A stretch of 64,000 nt of DNA from Paraburkholderia bonniea (GCF_009455625.1 NZ_QPEQ01000002.1:620001-684000), one strand, 5' to 3'. Counted from the stretch's first letter, positions 43,901 through 52,756 are shown. Numbers and translations: made by a program. Notes: generated by a model from the sequence alone, not told the origin.

Positions 43901-45459
43901 GTCAGCGTCCAGGTGCCAGTGCCATTCTTCGCATACGCCTGAAAACCGAGGTACTGCCGGCCAATCTCACGACTGTCAAAGCTCCCCGAGCCGCTATTAC
44001 CGCCGAGCACCAGGGTATTCGTGCCGCCCGCTGCGGCTGCTGCGCGCGCATCGACATTGCCGATGACGATGCCACCCGCATTCAGCTGGAACACATTGTC
44101 GCCACCGGTAAACACCACCGCGCTGGCACGCGAGCCATTCACGTTCAGCCCGCCGCTGATGGTGCCTGTATTGGAGATAACCAGATCGGCCCCCTCAATG
44201 CCCACACCTGCGGCACCGCTGGCGGCGTTATCGCCGCCAGCACCGCCCGCACCGCCCGCACCGCCCGTGATCGTGCCCGTGTTGACGATAGACAAGTTGG
44301 CACCCTCAACGCCAGCGCCTCCTGCGCCGCCGGCACCTGTCGCACCGCCTTCACCCCCTGCGATCGTGCCGTCGTTGGAGATATACAGATTGGTCCCCTC
44401 AATACCCGCGCCTCCTGCACCGCTTGGGATCGTGGTCGCTATAGCCCCTCCCGCCGCCCCCGCACCGCCCGTAATCGTGTCGCCCTCGTTATTGACAATC
44501 ACCGCCTGCTGCGTGTTACCGCTCACCGAGATCCCCGCCCCACCGGCACCGCCCTCTCCGTTACCGCTCGCCGTTGTACCGCCGCGGCCGCCCACGATAT
44601 TCCCGTTATTAGTCAACGTCCCGTCCGCCATGACGACAGCGTTACCGCCCGTCCCCCCATTACCGGTAAAACCAGTAACCGTCGTAGCGCCATCTCCGCC
44701 CGCCCCTCCTTGAATCAAAGCACGATTGTCGATTGCCACCGCCTGGGCATTTCCGGTTCCGGTCGTAACCACGCCATCGCCGCCCCTGCCGCCACTCCCA
44801 CCATACCCGCCGATATTTCCACCCTCCCCCCCCGCACCGCCCGCGCCGCCTTGCACGGTGCCATTGTTGAGCAGACCGCCCAAATTCAGCACAACGCCAC
44901 TACCGCCCTCGCCCCCCATGCCGCCATTATTCTGATTACTCGTGCCCCCAGTGCCTCCCTCACCGCCTTGTGCTGTGGCTCCAGTGTTATTGCTCAGCAA
45001 CGTGTTGGGTACCTGAACCAGAATGCCTGTGCCACCGGCTCCCCCGCCGCCGCCATTACCGCCGCCCGCGGAGCTGCTATCCGGTGCCCCTGCACCACCA
45101 GCACCGCCTGACAATGACCCTTCGTTTTGCGGCGGAGTCCCTCCATCCGTCACGACCGTGCCTGGCGTTCCTGGCTCGCCATACGCGCCAGCCGCCTGGG
45201 GCTGCAGCATCAAGGCCGTGGACAGAAAGCAGCTCAGCACAGCGCTTTGCCGCGTATGCAGTTTGATGGCGAGCGGCCGGGCCGGTACCGCATGGCCCAG
45301 ATACGCGCTTCCAGCATGGGCAACCCGAGCACCACAACTGGAACCAGCGCGATAGGCACGCTTGCGCCCCGGCTTGCTACTGCGTGAGCGCACCTGCTCG
45401 GAAGCGACCTGGAGCAGACGCAACGTGGAATTCCAGACAACGCTGTAAATACGGTTCAT
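40987..45459 (-). CDS. Large Gly-rich autotransporter adhesin (type V secretion)
   Basis: 1490 residues. An extended signal peptide (MNRIYSVVWNSTLRLLQVASE, then a basic stretch) leads to the hydrophobic core AVLSCFLSTALMLQ and a cleavage zone near residue 92. Residues ~94-435 are Gly-rich with repeats like NNGTIxGGxGGxG. Then come passenger-associated transport repeats (LTKTGAGTLTLSGANLYSGGTVL and at least three variants, ~500-1000). A PVDPNQ repeat linker lies near 1135-1160, and the last ~320 residues form the autotransporter beta-barrel, ending in FRLGLTYRF with the C-terminal Phe. The passenger should be a beta-helix displayed on the surface, probably for adhesion or aggregation. It has its own AT-rich upstream region. 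Confidence 0.93.
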   Translation of the reverse strand: MNRIYSVVWNSTLRLLQVASEQVRSRSSKPGRKRAYRAGSSCGARVAHAGSAYLGHAVPARPLAIKLHTRQSAVLSCFLSTALMLQPQAAGAYGEPGTPGTVVTDGGTPPQNEGSLSGGAGGAGAPDSSSAGGGNGGGGGAGGTGILVQVPNTLLSNNTGATAQGGEGGTGGTSNQNNGGMGGEGGSGVVLNLGGLLNNGTVQGGAGGAGGEGGNIGGYGGSGGRGGDGVVTTGTGNAQAVAIDNRALIQGGAGGDGATTVTGFTGNGGTGGNAVVMADGTLTNNGNIVGGRGGTTASGNGEGGAGGAGISVSGNTQQAVIVNNEGDTITGGAGAAGGAIATTIPSGAGGAGIEGTNLYISNDGTIAGGEGGATGAGGAGGAGVEGANLSIVNTGTITGGAGGAGGAGGDNAASGAAGVGIEGADLVISNTGTISGGLNVNGSRASAVVFTGGDNVFQLNAGGIVIGNVDARAAAAAGGTNTLVLGGNSGSGSFDSREIGRQYLGFQAYAKNGTGTWTLTGDTTATEVTPWTLNAGTLSISRNGSLGADSGTLTFNGGTLNTSASIEMARAIAITSKNGTFDTNPDSTLTASGTISGEGSLTKTGAGTLTLSGANLYSGGTVLQAGTVSISADNNLGSALGMLTFNGGTLSTSASIGTARAITLQGSGGTFDTNLGSTLTANGMISGIGTLTKTGAGTLTLSGANTYGGGTVLGGGMLEISADNNLGETGPAGGTAGGVIFNGGSLRALSGFSTERALQLNGPGGTIDTAAGTLGWNGVISGTGMLSKTGNGELYLTGKNSYEGGTSVSAGTLTVDSRDQGLGVGSGGVNAVNVTASSTSSAAILRFVGDSRANGLTITTGERGRTVFADQSTAGDAHLSVNDQGRLILADTAQASDATLSNNKGGWVDISSLTAGGTAIGSLSGEGSVALGNRVLMLGGLNRNDVINGAISDGGEAGGSGGALLKMGSGALTLNGINTYTGGTNVAQGMLTIGDIAHLNASTAGDVTVSAAGTLRGYGAVGGSVLNEGMVWPGSPTGTLSVGGSYQQGASSTLQIDVSPTSASQLKVGGSATLGGTLSLLYAPGTYRAISYQIVRSQGLSGDFSNVTTNGSEPQNLKRSVNLSQSGVVLSLGEPMPPVDPNQPVDPNQPVDPNQPVDPNPPGTPTGPVVVAPTNATLFGALGSAAMREGQQVNDLLLERLSRLCTDASARDAGCLPMGRHAWVQTTGAIAQVGGNSGAPGYTDRRYGFLAGIDRQVNAWTVGVAAGYSHADVTEQQTGSSGKIDTLRVAGYGGRSLGPVDVAGTFGYAHDFLSSSRNFGGFGNADGDSQGDEMHIGAQVSLPLSVGPLIVTPRVGLRYQYFHGHAFDESGPTGQNLMVGMQNLKSLQPYVGVSAGYPFMLLGERPGLVEVRLGYAYETLDPSRSVAVTAADGTGFIAPGAASSRGMLSAGLGVKLPLRKMLDLNAGYDTLIHTGNVSGQAFRLGLTYRF
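41984..42055 (-). repeat. Four 18-bp tandem repeats encoding the PVDPNQ linker
   Basis: GGATCCACTGGCTGGTTC (plus-strand view) occurs at 41984, 42002 (one mismatch) and 42020, with a diverged fourth copy at 42038. Each codes six residues, so copy-number change would alter linker length without a frameshift. It sits just ahead of the beta-barrel. Confidence 0.9.
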
Positions 45460-46554
45460 TAATAAGTGCTCTTCAGGCTAGCGGAGAGGAGATGACCCAT
45501 GACATAGAAGGCAGCAAAGACGAAAATGAGCCGCACTAACCGGGCGAACCATGAAATCAATGAAGCGAATCGCGCTGCTGCCTGCCGCTGTACCTGCGGG
45601 TTCCGTCAGGCCGGGCGTGTTCCGGATGGCGCGCAACGCTCTTCCGGCCCCTTATGCTTTTTGATTCGCTCTATAAGTAACAATTTGCTGACATTCGTTC
45701 CATTTACACCGGGCACATGCGAGGCCGGAAAACTAGGCGCGAGTGGTGGCAAACCGGATTGTCATGAGGCAGGTCCAGCAGCGTTTGCCGGGCCATGGCA
45801 GACAGGCGGTGAGATAGAGAAAAAAATTGACTGAGCAGATGTGACGCAGTGTTTGCCGTGCCCGGCTTCTGGACATTTTTAAGACGGGAAATGAATGCTC
45901 TACCCGCAAAAAATCCGATATTCGTGCCGCGGCGCTGTTCACGCCGGCCTGTCGTTTGTATGCGAACGGAGTACGCCGGAGACATTCAGACGGGATTTTT
46001 GTATTCGTATCACGATGGCTAGCGAGCGCATTTTTCCCAGCGAATAAATCTATAAACGGCTTACTCAAAAAGAATCTGACTGCTCACCTCAAATCAATGC
46101 GAGATTATTTTTATTCTGCCGATTAATTGATAACTTAATCACGCAATTTTTCTAATAAATTTCAGTCATAGCACGCCAATTAATTAACTGATTGATTAAG
46201 CCCTGCAGTCAACTACTGACAATTGGAAGCAAAGCGATATGGGACGAAGCGGAACTGAACCTTGTGGCCTAGCGTCTTTCTACCGCACCATTCCTTTTCC
46301 CAAAAAAAACGGCCGCGAAATTCCGCGGCCATCCCCTTAGCGCGATTCGATATTTAATAATTAATCGCGTCTTGTGCAGTTTTTCTACTGTTTTGCCCCC
46401 GTCTACTGGTCTCCCCCGCCTCTCATACTATGTTTTGATACACATCGTTACGTTTAGTAACATCTTAGGCGGATCTTAACTTAATGCCATTATGGTTTTC
46501 CTTGGTGGGGTTTTCCCGCTTATATACCTCCCCACCCAGGATACCAATTGGCCT
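45460..46554. other. 1.1-kb gene-poor, AT-rich spacer
   Basis: Lies between the divergent-looking 5' end of the autotransporter and the 3' end of the oxygenase gene, both on the minus strand. Short open frames at 45526-45834 (+) and 45733-46068 (-) show no recognisable features or ribosome sites. A terminator lies at 46302-46330, an AT-rich palindrome CGCGATT / AATCGCG at 46341-46369 and a small GTTAC / GTAAC stem at 46447-46461. The autotransporter promoter must lie here but could not be fixed. Confidence 0.5.
46302..46330 (-). terminator. Terminator of the oxygenase gene
   Basis: On the minus strand GGCCGCG-N6-CGCGGCC followed by G and eight Ts. It is an excellent intrinsic terminator, 225 bp downstream of the oxygenase stop. 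Confidence 0.8.
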
Positions 46555-47322
46555 TTAAATAAATTGCCTTTCGCGGATCCACTTTGTCATGATCCATTTC
46601 TCACCGCGAGCCACCGGTACGCCGCCGTGCAGCGTCAGTGCGTCGAGCTTGTTCTCGCTGTCCAGATAATGGAAATACACCGCGCCACCCTTGCGTGGCA
46701 CCACCGACAGGCCGAGTGACGGGAAAATAGTTTCGCCACCTCCTTCAACATCATTCAGATAAATCAGCAACGTCGCCACCCGCTGGCCGCCACGCTCCAG
46801 ATAACTAGCGTGACCCGGCACTTCAGGATCGAAATAGTCGAAATGCGGCTGGTACTCGCCACCGATGCCGTAATGCACGACCTGCAAACCTTCGCCATTT
46901 TCAATCGGCCAGTTCATTAACGCCGCCATGCGGCGTTCCAGGTTCTCGACAAATTCGTCCTCGCCCTGCGCAAACCAGAAATTTTCGCTGGTCCGGGTCT
47001 CAATGGTGTAACGCTCGCCATTTTCGGGATGAACCACTTGTGAGCGTTGCAGCCGGTCCGCCGAACGCCGGATCACTTCATCGCACTCTTCGGCACTCAG
47101 CACATCAGCCAGCACTACGACAGATGGGTTTTCACGGCGCATCACTACTTTGATGTCACGATCCCAGGCGCGAATAAAATTGCCTGCCGCGAGGGAGCCT
47201 CCGCTGGTGGGAGCCTGTTCCACTGCGACCGGAGTCGCATCCGTCTGGCCCGACGGCTCAGCCGCCGCACCGTTCTCATTGGCATTTAGCCATTCAAGCC
47301 ATGTCCGATTAATTTCAACCAT
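46555..47322 (-). CDS. 2-oxoglutarate/Fe(II) oxygenase, prolyl 4-hydroxylase alpha-like
   Basis: 255 residues. A P4H-type double-stranded beta-helix occupies the C-terminal two thirds. Iron ligands are H160 and D162 (HFDYFD) and H232 (TLHGG); K242 (EKWIMTKWIRE) would bind the 2-oxoglutarate carboxylate. Upstream segments NPSVVVLADVLSAEECDEVI and RTSENFWFAQGEDEFVENLERRMA match bacterial P4H proteins; the first ~55 residues are variable. The substrate is unknown; bacterial homologues hydroxylate prolines in translation factors or small metabolites. It is a single-gene unit with its own promoter and terminator in AT-rich surroundings. Confidence 0.92.
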   Translation of the reverse strand: MVEINRTWLEWLNANENGAAAEPSGQTDATPVAVEQAPTSGGSLAAGNFIRAWDRDIKVVMRRENPSVVVLADVLSAEECDEVIRRSADRLQRSQVVHPENGERYTIETRTSENFWFAQGEDEFVENLERRMAALMNWPIENGEGLQVVHYGIGGEYQPHFDYFDPEVPGHASYLERGGQRVATLLIYLNDVEGGGETIFPSLGLSVVPRKGGAVYFHYLDSENKLDALTLHGGVPVARGEKWIMTKWIRERQFI

Positions 47323-47393
47323 AAATAACCATTAAACCCACTCAATAAGGAATCTTTTCCGGGATATGCCCACACCCAGATAACGAACCTGTA

Positions 47394-47421
47394 ATACTAC
47401 AAGCGGCACTATATAAATCAA
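47394..47421 (-). promoter_or_regulatory. Probable promoter of the oxygenase gene
   Basis: TTGATT (47416-47421) and TAGTAT (47394-47399) with a 16-bp spacer, about 70 bp before the ATG. Confidence 0.45.
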
Positions 47422-47818
47422 TCATTTTGGCCGCAGGCTTTGGCATCAATTTTTAATGGGATTAATGGATCCATGTTTAATTAAATAATTTAAAGGTAGA
47501 CAGCCATTAATGAGACAAACGAGAATAAAAAATGACAATTGGTAACGCGTCGAATAACGGCATCTTGAAATTCAGGCCAAGGGGGTTAGGTAAAAAATGA
47601 GCGCCGCAGTGATATGCGAGCCACTGTTTCGCTCCATATCTCCGCACAAAACCGCCAGACGAAGGCGGTAGCGGTGGCGGCAAACAAAATGGGGGGAGAA
47701 CAGGCACCGTCAAAGGTGCGCGCCTTGAAGAGGCAATGTCGATGTGATGTGAATGAGCGGTAAAGCAAACGCGGCTGCACAAGCAGCCGGTAAAGAAAAC
47801 AAAAAGCGTGGTTCTGCT
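47422..47818. other. AT-rich spacer between the oxygenase and a glycosyltransferase gene
   Basis: About 400 bp. An open frame on the minus strand (47507-47782) has no ribosome site or conserved features. Nothing else could be supported beyond the oxygenase promoter at its left edge. Confidence 0.4.
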
Positions 47819-48670
47819 TCAGCTCAGCATGCGTTTGAGGCGCGACTTGAGCATCGCCCTGCGCCAGCGTGAGTTTTGCTCCGGCTCTGGCGTGACGAGC
47901 ATGCCCGCCACTGGCTGGCCACGACGCAAATAGAACCGGTCGAAGGTCGCCTGCGTCATGCCCCATTTGTGCAGAAATTGCCGACGGCCATCGTTCTTAA
48001 TGATTTTCCCAGTGCTTTTTTGCTGAAAGTGATACACGAGGCTATCGCCTACCCCCAGAAACACTCGGCAGCCGGCATCCCACAATTTCATTGAAAAATC
48101 GTTATCGCTGCTCATGCCCGGGCTCAGTTCGCTGCTGTATCCGCCCAGTTTGTGCCACCAGTCACGCCGCACCAGTGTCGGCGGCCAGGTGGCCCCGCGC
48201 CAGTCGGCACGCACCAGCGTGGGTGCCGCGGCAATCAGCTTGCTGGCCTGAAACTGGGCAGCATCCCGGCCAAAATCACTCACCACGACACAAGGGTTGC
48301 CGGAATCTACTGGCTCAATCATCGTGCCCGACAACATAAACAGACCATCCGCTGGCATCTGCGCCAAATGGCGCACTAGCGCGGCATCCCAACCGGGGCA
48401 GCAGTACATGTCGTCATTCATGTAGACCACGTAATCTTCCGTGGCATGCGCGGCAGCAAGATTCACCGCGTGACAGATCCCGATGTTCTGCGCCGATGCC
48501 GTATGGTCAAGCCCCTGCTCACGCACCCAGTCAAGGGTTCCATCTGAACCATCGTTCACGTGAACAATGATCTGGTGCTGATGGGTGGAATGAGCACGCA
48601 AGCTCTCGATCACCAGTTGCAGGTAAGGCAGGTTGTTCCACGTTGGAATGATGATTGAAAACATCGACAT
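47819..48670 (-). CDS. Glycosyltransferase family 2 protein
   Basis: 283 residues from the ATG at 48670, where homology begins (MFSIIIPTWNNLPYLQLVIESLRAHS); the frame stays open 172 codons upstream through non-coding spacer. GT-A features: NDGSDGTLDWV for nucleotide binding, the metal-binding acidic motif YMNDDMYCCPGWD and later DNDFSMKLWDAGCRVFLG. Probably adds a sugar to LPS core or O-chain; the cluster with O-antigen ligase and msbA supports this. No strong ribosome site is visible. Confidence 0.88.
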   Translation of the reverse strand: MSMFSIIIPTWNNLPYLQLVIESLRAHSTHQHQIIVHVNDGSDGTLDWVREQGLDHTASAQNIGICHAVNLAAAHATEDYVVYMNDDMYCCPGWDAALVRHLAQMPADGLFMLSGTMIEPVDSGNPCVVVSDFGRDAAQFQASKLIAAAPTLVRADWRGATWPPTLVRRDWWHKLGGYSSELSPGMSSDNDFSMKLWDAGCRVFLGVGDSLVYHFQQKSTGKIIKNDGRRQFLHKWGMTQATFDRFYLRRGQPVAGMLVTPEPEQNSRWRRAMLKSRLKRMLS

Positions 48671-49037
48671 GTAAATCCATTGGTGCCGCGATATAAACGG
48701 CCGGACAACCGTTGTTTCTGGCTGACCGGGCAAGCAGCGCCGAAAAGCCTCGCGTTCTGCAACTCTTGAGGGAAAAGCGCAGCCTTGCGGGGGACGCACC
48801 GTGCAGTAACCACGGCCAAGCTGGGCGAAATTGTACGCTGCTGCCCCATCAAATGGAGATAACGCCAGGCGTGATGTGAGCGATATATTTCGCGCGCTCA
48901 TGAAACCAGACAATGACAATTCGCCAGGCGTTTTCTGACGGTTATAATCGCGGTCGCCCCACTTTCCCGGATCGCAAACGCGCGGTGCTTCGTAGCAGAA
49001 CGACCAGCCCGGGAATGCCTCCATCACTTCAAAGCCT
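48671..49037. other. Divergent spacer in the LPS cluster
   Basis: 367 bp between the glycosyltransferase (-) and the O-antigen ligase (+). TATAAT at 48943-48948 faces the ligase gene, about 90 bp from its start; no matching -35. The rest holds nothing definable. Confidence 0.4.
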
Positions 49038-50330
49038 ATGATTTTTCCTCCCATTCTGGTCTGGTTAAGCGCTGCGTTGCTGTTCCTCGCCCCGGCGGTC
49101 AATCTCGTCTGGCGCGGTGGCTCCGGGTATTGTTTTTTTGCGCTGACCGCAATCGGTATTGGCACACTCATCGCCAACCGGCACAAACCAGATTATTTCA
49201 AACCGCTGCAAACCTACGGCTGGTACACCGCTGCGATGCTGGCCTTCATGGTGTCCATTGGCGTGCAACAACTGGTGCATGGTTACTGGCTGCCACGCCA
49301 GTTCGATGCGTTATCGCGCTTTATGCTGGCGCTGGTGGTTTTTCTGCTGCTGCGCCAGTTACCGTCGCGCGCGTTGCGCATGATTGGCTGGGGGTGTGCG
49401 GCAGGGGCTCTGGCAGTGGGCGTCTGGGCGCTGATCGACCAGCCCCAGGGCGGCTGGACACCGGCTAACCGCCTGAATAACTACTACACAAATGCGATTC
49501 CATTTGGCGACACCGCACTGCTGCTCGCCTTCCTCTCCCTCTTCACCCTGGGCTGGGATGCCCCGCGAGACTGGCGGCCACGTGTCATCAAGGCGCTGGC
49601 GCTATTAGGCGGTGGCTACGCGTCTTATCTGTCTGGCACGCGCGGTGGGTGGCTGGCCGTGCCGCTTTTTATCATCCTGCTGGGAGTGCAGTACCGCTGG
49701 TTTACTCAGCGCAAACGCCTGCTTGCCGCCGTACTCACGCTTTCGCTGGGCTTCGCCGTATTGTTATCAACCGGCCGGATCGAGCAACGCGTCGTCGATG
49801 CCACCACCGATGTCACGCTGCTCAACCAGGGGGACACCGATACCTCCATCGGCTTGCGCGTCCAGTTGTGGCAAGCGTCATGGCATCTGTTCACCGAGCA
49901 TCCGGTGTATGGCATCGGCAAAGGCCGCTTGATGAGCACGCTCGGTCAAATGGCAGAGCGAGGGGAAGTCAAAGCGGAAATCGTCAACGAACGGGCGCAC
50001 AGCGACTTTTTCTCGACGCTGGCGGAAATGGGCACGATAGGTGTGCTGTGTCTGTTGCTGTTTTATTTCGGCACGTCGGTTTACTTCTGGCGCAACCGTC
50101 ATGCTGATGACCCGGCAATTCGCGCAGCGGCCTATTCAGGGCTGGCGGTTTCGGGCAGCACGATTGTGTTCGGGCTCACCATCGACGTGCTGGTGCCCAT
50201 CATGGTGACCGTGCTGCTGGCGCTCCTGAACGCCGCATTTCTGGCGATGATCGACGCCCGCAAGCGCGAGCTGGCCAGTGCCCCAGCAGGCACGGCCAGC
50301 GCCGTGCCCGGCCCCCCGAGCGGGCATTAA
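49038..50330 (+). CDS. O-antigen ligase family protein (WaaL/Wzy_C type)
   Basis: 430 residues with about ten to twelve membrane helices. The Wzy_C core is visible: TLGWDAPRDWRPRVIKALALLGGGYASYLSGTRGGWLAVPLFI followed by a large periplasmic loop with LRVQLWQASWHLFTEHPVYGIGKGRL and NERAHSDFFSTLAEMGTIGVL. Such proteins join O-antigen to lipid A-core, or polymerise glycans. LPS context favours the ligase. Its stop codon shares the TTAA tetranucleotide with the stop of the convergent GT4 gene. Confidence 0.88.
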   Translation: MIFPPILVWLSAALLFLAPAVNLVWRGGSGYCFFALTAIGIGTLIANRHKPDYFKPLQTYGWYTAAMLAFMVSIGVQQLVHGYWLPRQFDALSRFMLALVVFLLLRQLPSRALRMIGWGCAAGALAVGVWALIDQPQGGWTPANRLNNYYTNAIPFGDTALLLAFLSLFTLGWDAPRDWRPRVIKALALLGGGYASYLSGTRGGWLAVPLFIILLGVQYRWFTQRKRLLAAVLTLSLGFAVLLSTGRIEQRVVDATTDVTLLNQGDTDTSIGLRVQLWQASWHLFTEHPVYGIGKGRLMSTLGQMAERGEVKAEIVNERAHSDFFSTLAEMGTIGVLCLLLFYFGTSVYFWRNRHADDPAIRAAAYSGLAVSGSTIVFGLTIDVLVPIMVTVLLALLNAAFLAMIDARKRELASAPAGTASAVPGPPSGH

Positions 50331-51427
50331 AGCCCAGCTGTCAACTGGTACAGCTCAGCGACGTGCTGATCCACACTCGGGTTGTAAACCAGATGGGTCA
50401 GCGGGTCGGTCAGGCGCGCCTGCCCGCGTTCCATACGTTCGAGCGCCTGGTCAATCGCCCGCTCGAAGCTGCCCGGCAAGTTGCGTGAAAAGCCAATCTT
50501 CGCCGCGCCAGTCACCGTCTCCGCCGAGCCGACATTCTCTGCGATCACCACCGGTGTGCCGCATAACACCGACTCGACACCCACCAAACCAAACGGTTCA
50601 TACACGGATGCGACCAGCGTAAAATCCGCCGCCGCAAAAAGCTTCTCGATCTCGCGGCAATAACCAACGTAACGGATCTTGTCGCTGGTTTTCGGCACCG
50701 GCCGTCCGGCCACCACCAGACACACCGGCAGCGTGGTCTGCAAGAAGAAGGCTTCCAGCAGGTCATAGCCTTTACGTTTGTGGCTGGTTGACGAAAACAC
50801 GAAAATCACGCGGTCTTCGGGCAAATTGAACTGCTGCCGCACGCGCATTCGCTCAGCGTCATCCAGCGGCACAAAACGTGCGGTATCGACTGGCGGATAC
50901 AGCACATGCAGACGGCTGGAAGGCACGTCGTAAAACTGCTGCAGCTCGCGCGCCATCAAATGCGAATGAGCAACCACCGCACGCGCGTGCTCATACACGC
51001 GCCGCTCCAGATTGATTTGCCATACGTCACTACGCCGCACGCGGCGGCCGTCTGCGACGAGCGAACCAGGATGCGTGCCACCGCAGATCGCTACATCCGC
51101 GTGCGTCGTATGGTTGATCGAAATGATTTTGGCCGGATGGTGGCGGCGCAAACACCGCTTGAGACGCCAATCGAACGCGAGATTGCGCAGCTTGCGCGGT
51201 GCCCAGCGCACGTTGAGCCGCTGGGCGTCGATCCATGCGGCCTCAGGGAGCGACGCATCAATCTCGCGGGCAAACAGCGTGGGCCGCACGCCCAGGCGAT
51301 GCAGCCCGCCAATAACATCACGTGTGTAACGCTCTGCGCCACCGCTATTAGCCAGCGCGGGCGCGGTGAGCGCGAGATCGGTCAGCGGCAAGACAGCGCT
51401 GGAAACAGAAACAGTAGAGTCGGACAA
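50327..51427 (-). CDS. Glycosyltransferase family 4 protein
   Basis: 366 residues with a GT-B layout. The N-terminal acceptor domain contains ALANSGGAERYTRDVIGGLHRLGV; the C-terminal nucleotide-sugar domain has VFSSTSHKRKGYDLLEAF, VGYCREIEKLFAAADFTLVASVYEPFGLVGVESVLCGTPVV, with the EPFG..GVE retaining motif. Probably a core-oligosaccharide transferase. Converges with and overlaps the O-antigen ligase gene by 4 bp. Confidence 0.9.
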   Translation of the reverse strand: MSDSTVSVSSAVLPLTDLALTAPALANSGGAERYTRDVIGGLHRLGVRPTLFAREIDASLPEAAWIDAQRLNVRWAPRKLRNLAFDWRLKRCLRRHHPAKIISINHTTHADVAICGGTHPGSLVADGRRVRRSDVWQINLERRVYEHARAVVAHSHLMARELQQFYDVPSSRLHVLYPPVDTARFVPLDDAERMRVRQQFNLPEDRVIFVFSSTSHKRKGYDLLEAFFLQTTLPVCLVVAGRPVPKTSDKIRYVGYCREIEKLFAAADFTLVASVYEPFGLVGVESVLCGTPVVIAENVGSAETVTGAAKIGFSRNLPGSFERAIDQALERMERGQARLTDPLTHLVYNPSVDQHVAELYQLTAGL

Positions 51428-51647
51428 AGCGAAGTCTCGGTAAGGCTCAGGAGGAATGCTCTCAACCCCCAGAAACAGCGCGTATCACGATAAAACTGCC
51501 ATATGCGCGGTTTCAGGCTGAGTCAGGTGGGCGCAATTGTAATTGAAGCCCTGGTAGCGTCGTAGCGATTAGAATCTAGCCGCCTCGCCGCATCCTGCGG
51601 CCTGGCATCCTGCCACGCCCCCCCTTTTTTCTGTTTTTCACGCCTCA

Positions 51648-52667
51648 ATGACCACGCCTGCATCTGCCTCTGCTCCTGCTGCTCTCTCTGTTGCCGCCCG
51701 CCCGCTGGTCTCCGTGCTGCTGATTGCCTATAACCAAGAGCGCGTCGTAGCCGACGCAGTGCGCAGCGTGCTGGCGCAAACCTACGAGCCACTCGAAATC
51801 TTGATCTCCGACGATGCTTCTAGCGATCAAACCTTCGCCGCTATCGAAGCTGCCGTGCAGGGCTACGCTGGCCCACATCAGCTCAGCATCCGGCGTAACA
51901 CGGTGAACGAAGGCATCAGCGGCCATCTTTCGCGTCTGGCAGGCATGGCCCAGGGTGAATTGCTGTTTGTCGCTGCGGGCGATGACATGTCGATGCCGCA
52001 ACGTTGCGAACGGGTCGTCGCTTGCTGGCTGGCGCACGACCGGCGTCCTGATCTGATCGCCACGGATCTGGCGGACATGGACGAGCACGGCGTGACTCAC
52101 GAGCACATGGCTCCCACTGATCTCGGCGCATATCGCGGGCTTGACGACTGGCTCAAGCAAAGGCCATGGCTGATCGGTGCGGCACATACCTGGTCGCGGC
52201 GGCTGTTCGAACGTTTCGGGCCCATGCTGCCTGGCGCGATTGCTGAGGATCAGATCATGACGTTTCGCGCGATTCTTTCAGGCGGTGCGCTGAGCTTGCG
52301 CGAGCCGCTGGTGCGCTATCGCCGGGGCGGCCTTTCGCGCAAACGGCGCTACCGCTCAGTGGCGGAGCTAGTCGGGCGGATGCGAGACGGCAATCACCAT
52401 GCGCTAGCCGAATCAGCGCAACTTCAGCACGATGCGGATCTTGCCGGTGTTGGCCGTGAGGTTCAGGCAGCACTGGCACCCAAGCTGGCCCGTGAGCAAT
52501 TCGTGCAGCACATGTTCGATGCGCCCGGCACGGCTGAGCGGCTGGCGCTCTGCTGGCGCAGCCGTCAGGTGAAGCGCGGGCTGCGAGTGCGGATTCTGCT
52601 GTATACGGTGTGCCCGCAGGTCTATGCCCCGGTGATATGGCTCAAACGCATGATCCGTAACCGCTAG
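51648..52667 (+). CDS. Glycosyltransferase family 2 protein
   Basis: 339 residues. GT-A motifs: PLVSVLLIAYNQERVVADAVRSVLAQTYEPLEILISDDASSDQTF, FVAAGDDMSMPQRCERV (acidic metal site) and GAIAEDQIMTFRAILSGGAL. The first ~18 residues are Ala/Ser-rich. Acts on the cytosolic face, likely in LPS core assembly. Divergent from the GT4 gene. Confidence 0.9.
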   Translation: MTTPASASAPAALSVAARPLVSVLLIAYNQERVVADAVRSVLAQTYEPLEILISDDASSDQTFAAIEAAVQGYAGPHQLSIRRNTVNEGISGHLSRLAGMAQGELLFVAAGDDMSMPQRCERVVACWLAHDRRPDLIATDLADMDEHGVTHEHMAPTDLGAYRGLDDWLKQRPWLIGAAHTWSRRLFERFGPMLPGAIAEDQIMTFRAILSGGALSLREPLVRYRRGGLSRKRRYRSVAELVGRMRDGNHHALAESAQLQHDADLAGVGREVQAALAPKLAREQFVQHMFDAPGTAERLALCWRSRQVKRGLRVRILLYTVCPQVYAPVIWLKRMIRNR

Positions 52668-52756
52668 AGCGCCAGGCTGGAACGCGCATAAGCCTGGTGC
52701 GCTTATGTGCGTTCAGATACCTTCAGGTCCGCTCGCGCAGCAACAAGCACACGCCA

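Noticed and set aside
42826..45111. A 761-codon open frame on the plus strand opposite the autotransporter
   Set aside because: It is antisense to the Gly-rich and repeat regions; GGN-rich codons read as CCN/GCN on the other strand rarely give stops. No domain or ribosome site is visible.
45526..46068. Two overlapping open frames (45526-45834 + and 45733-46068 -)
   Set aside because: No ribosome sites, no recognisable motifs, and coding-like composition is absent.
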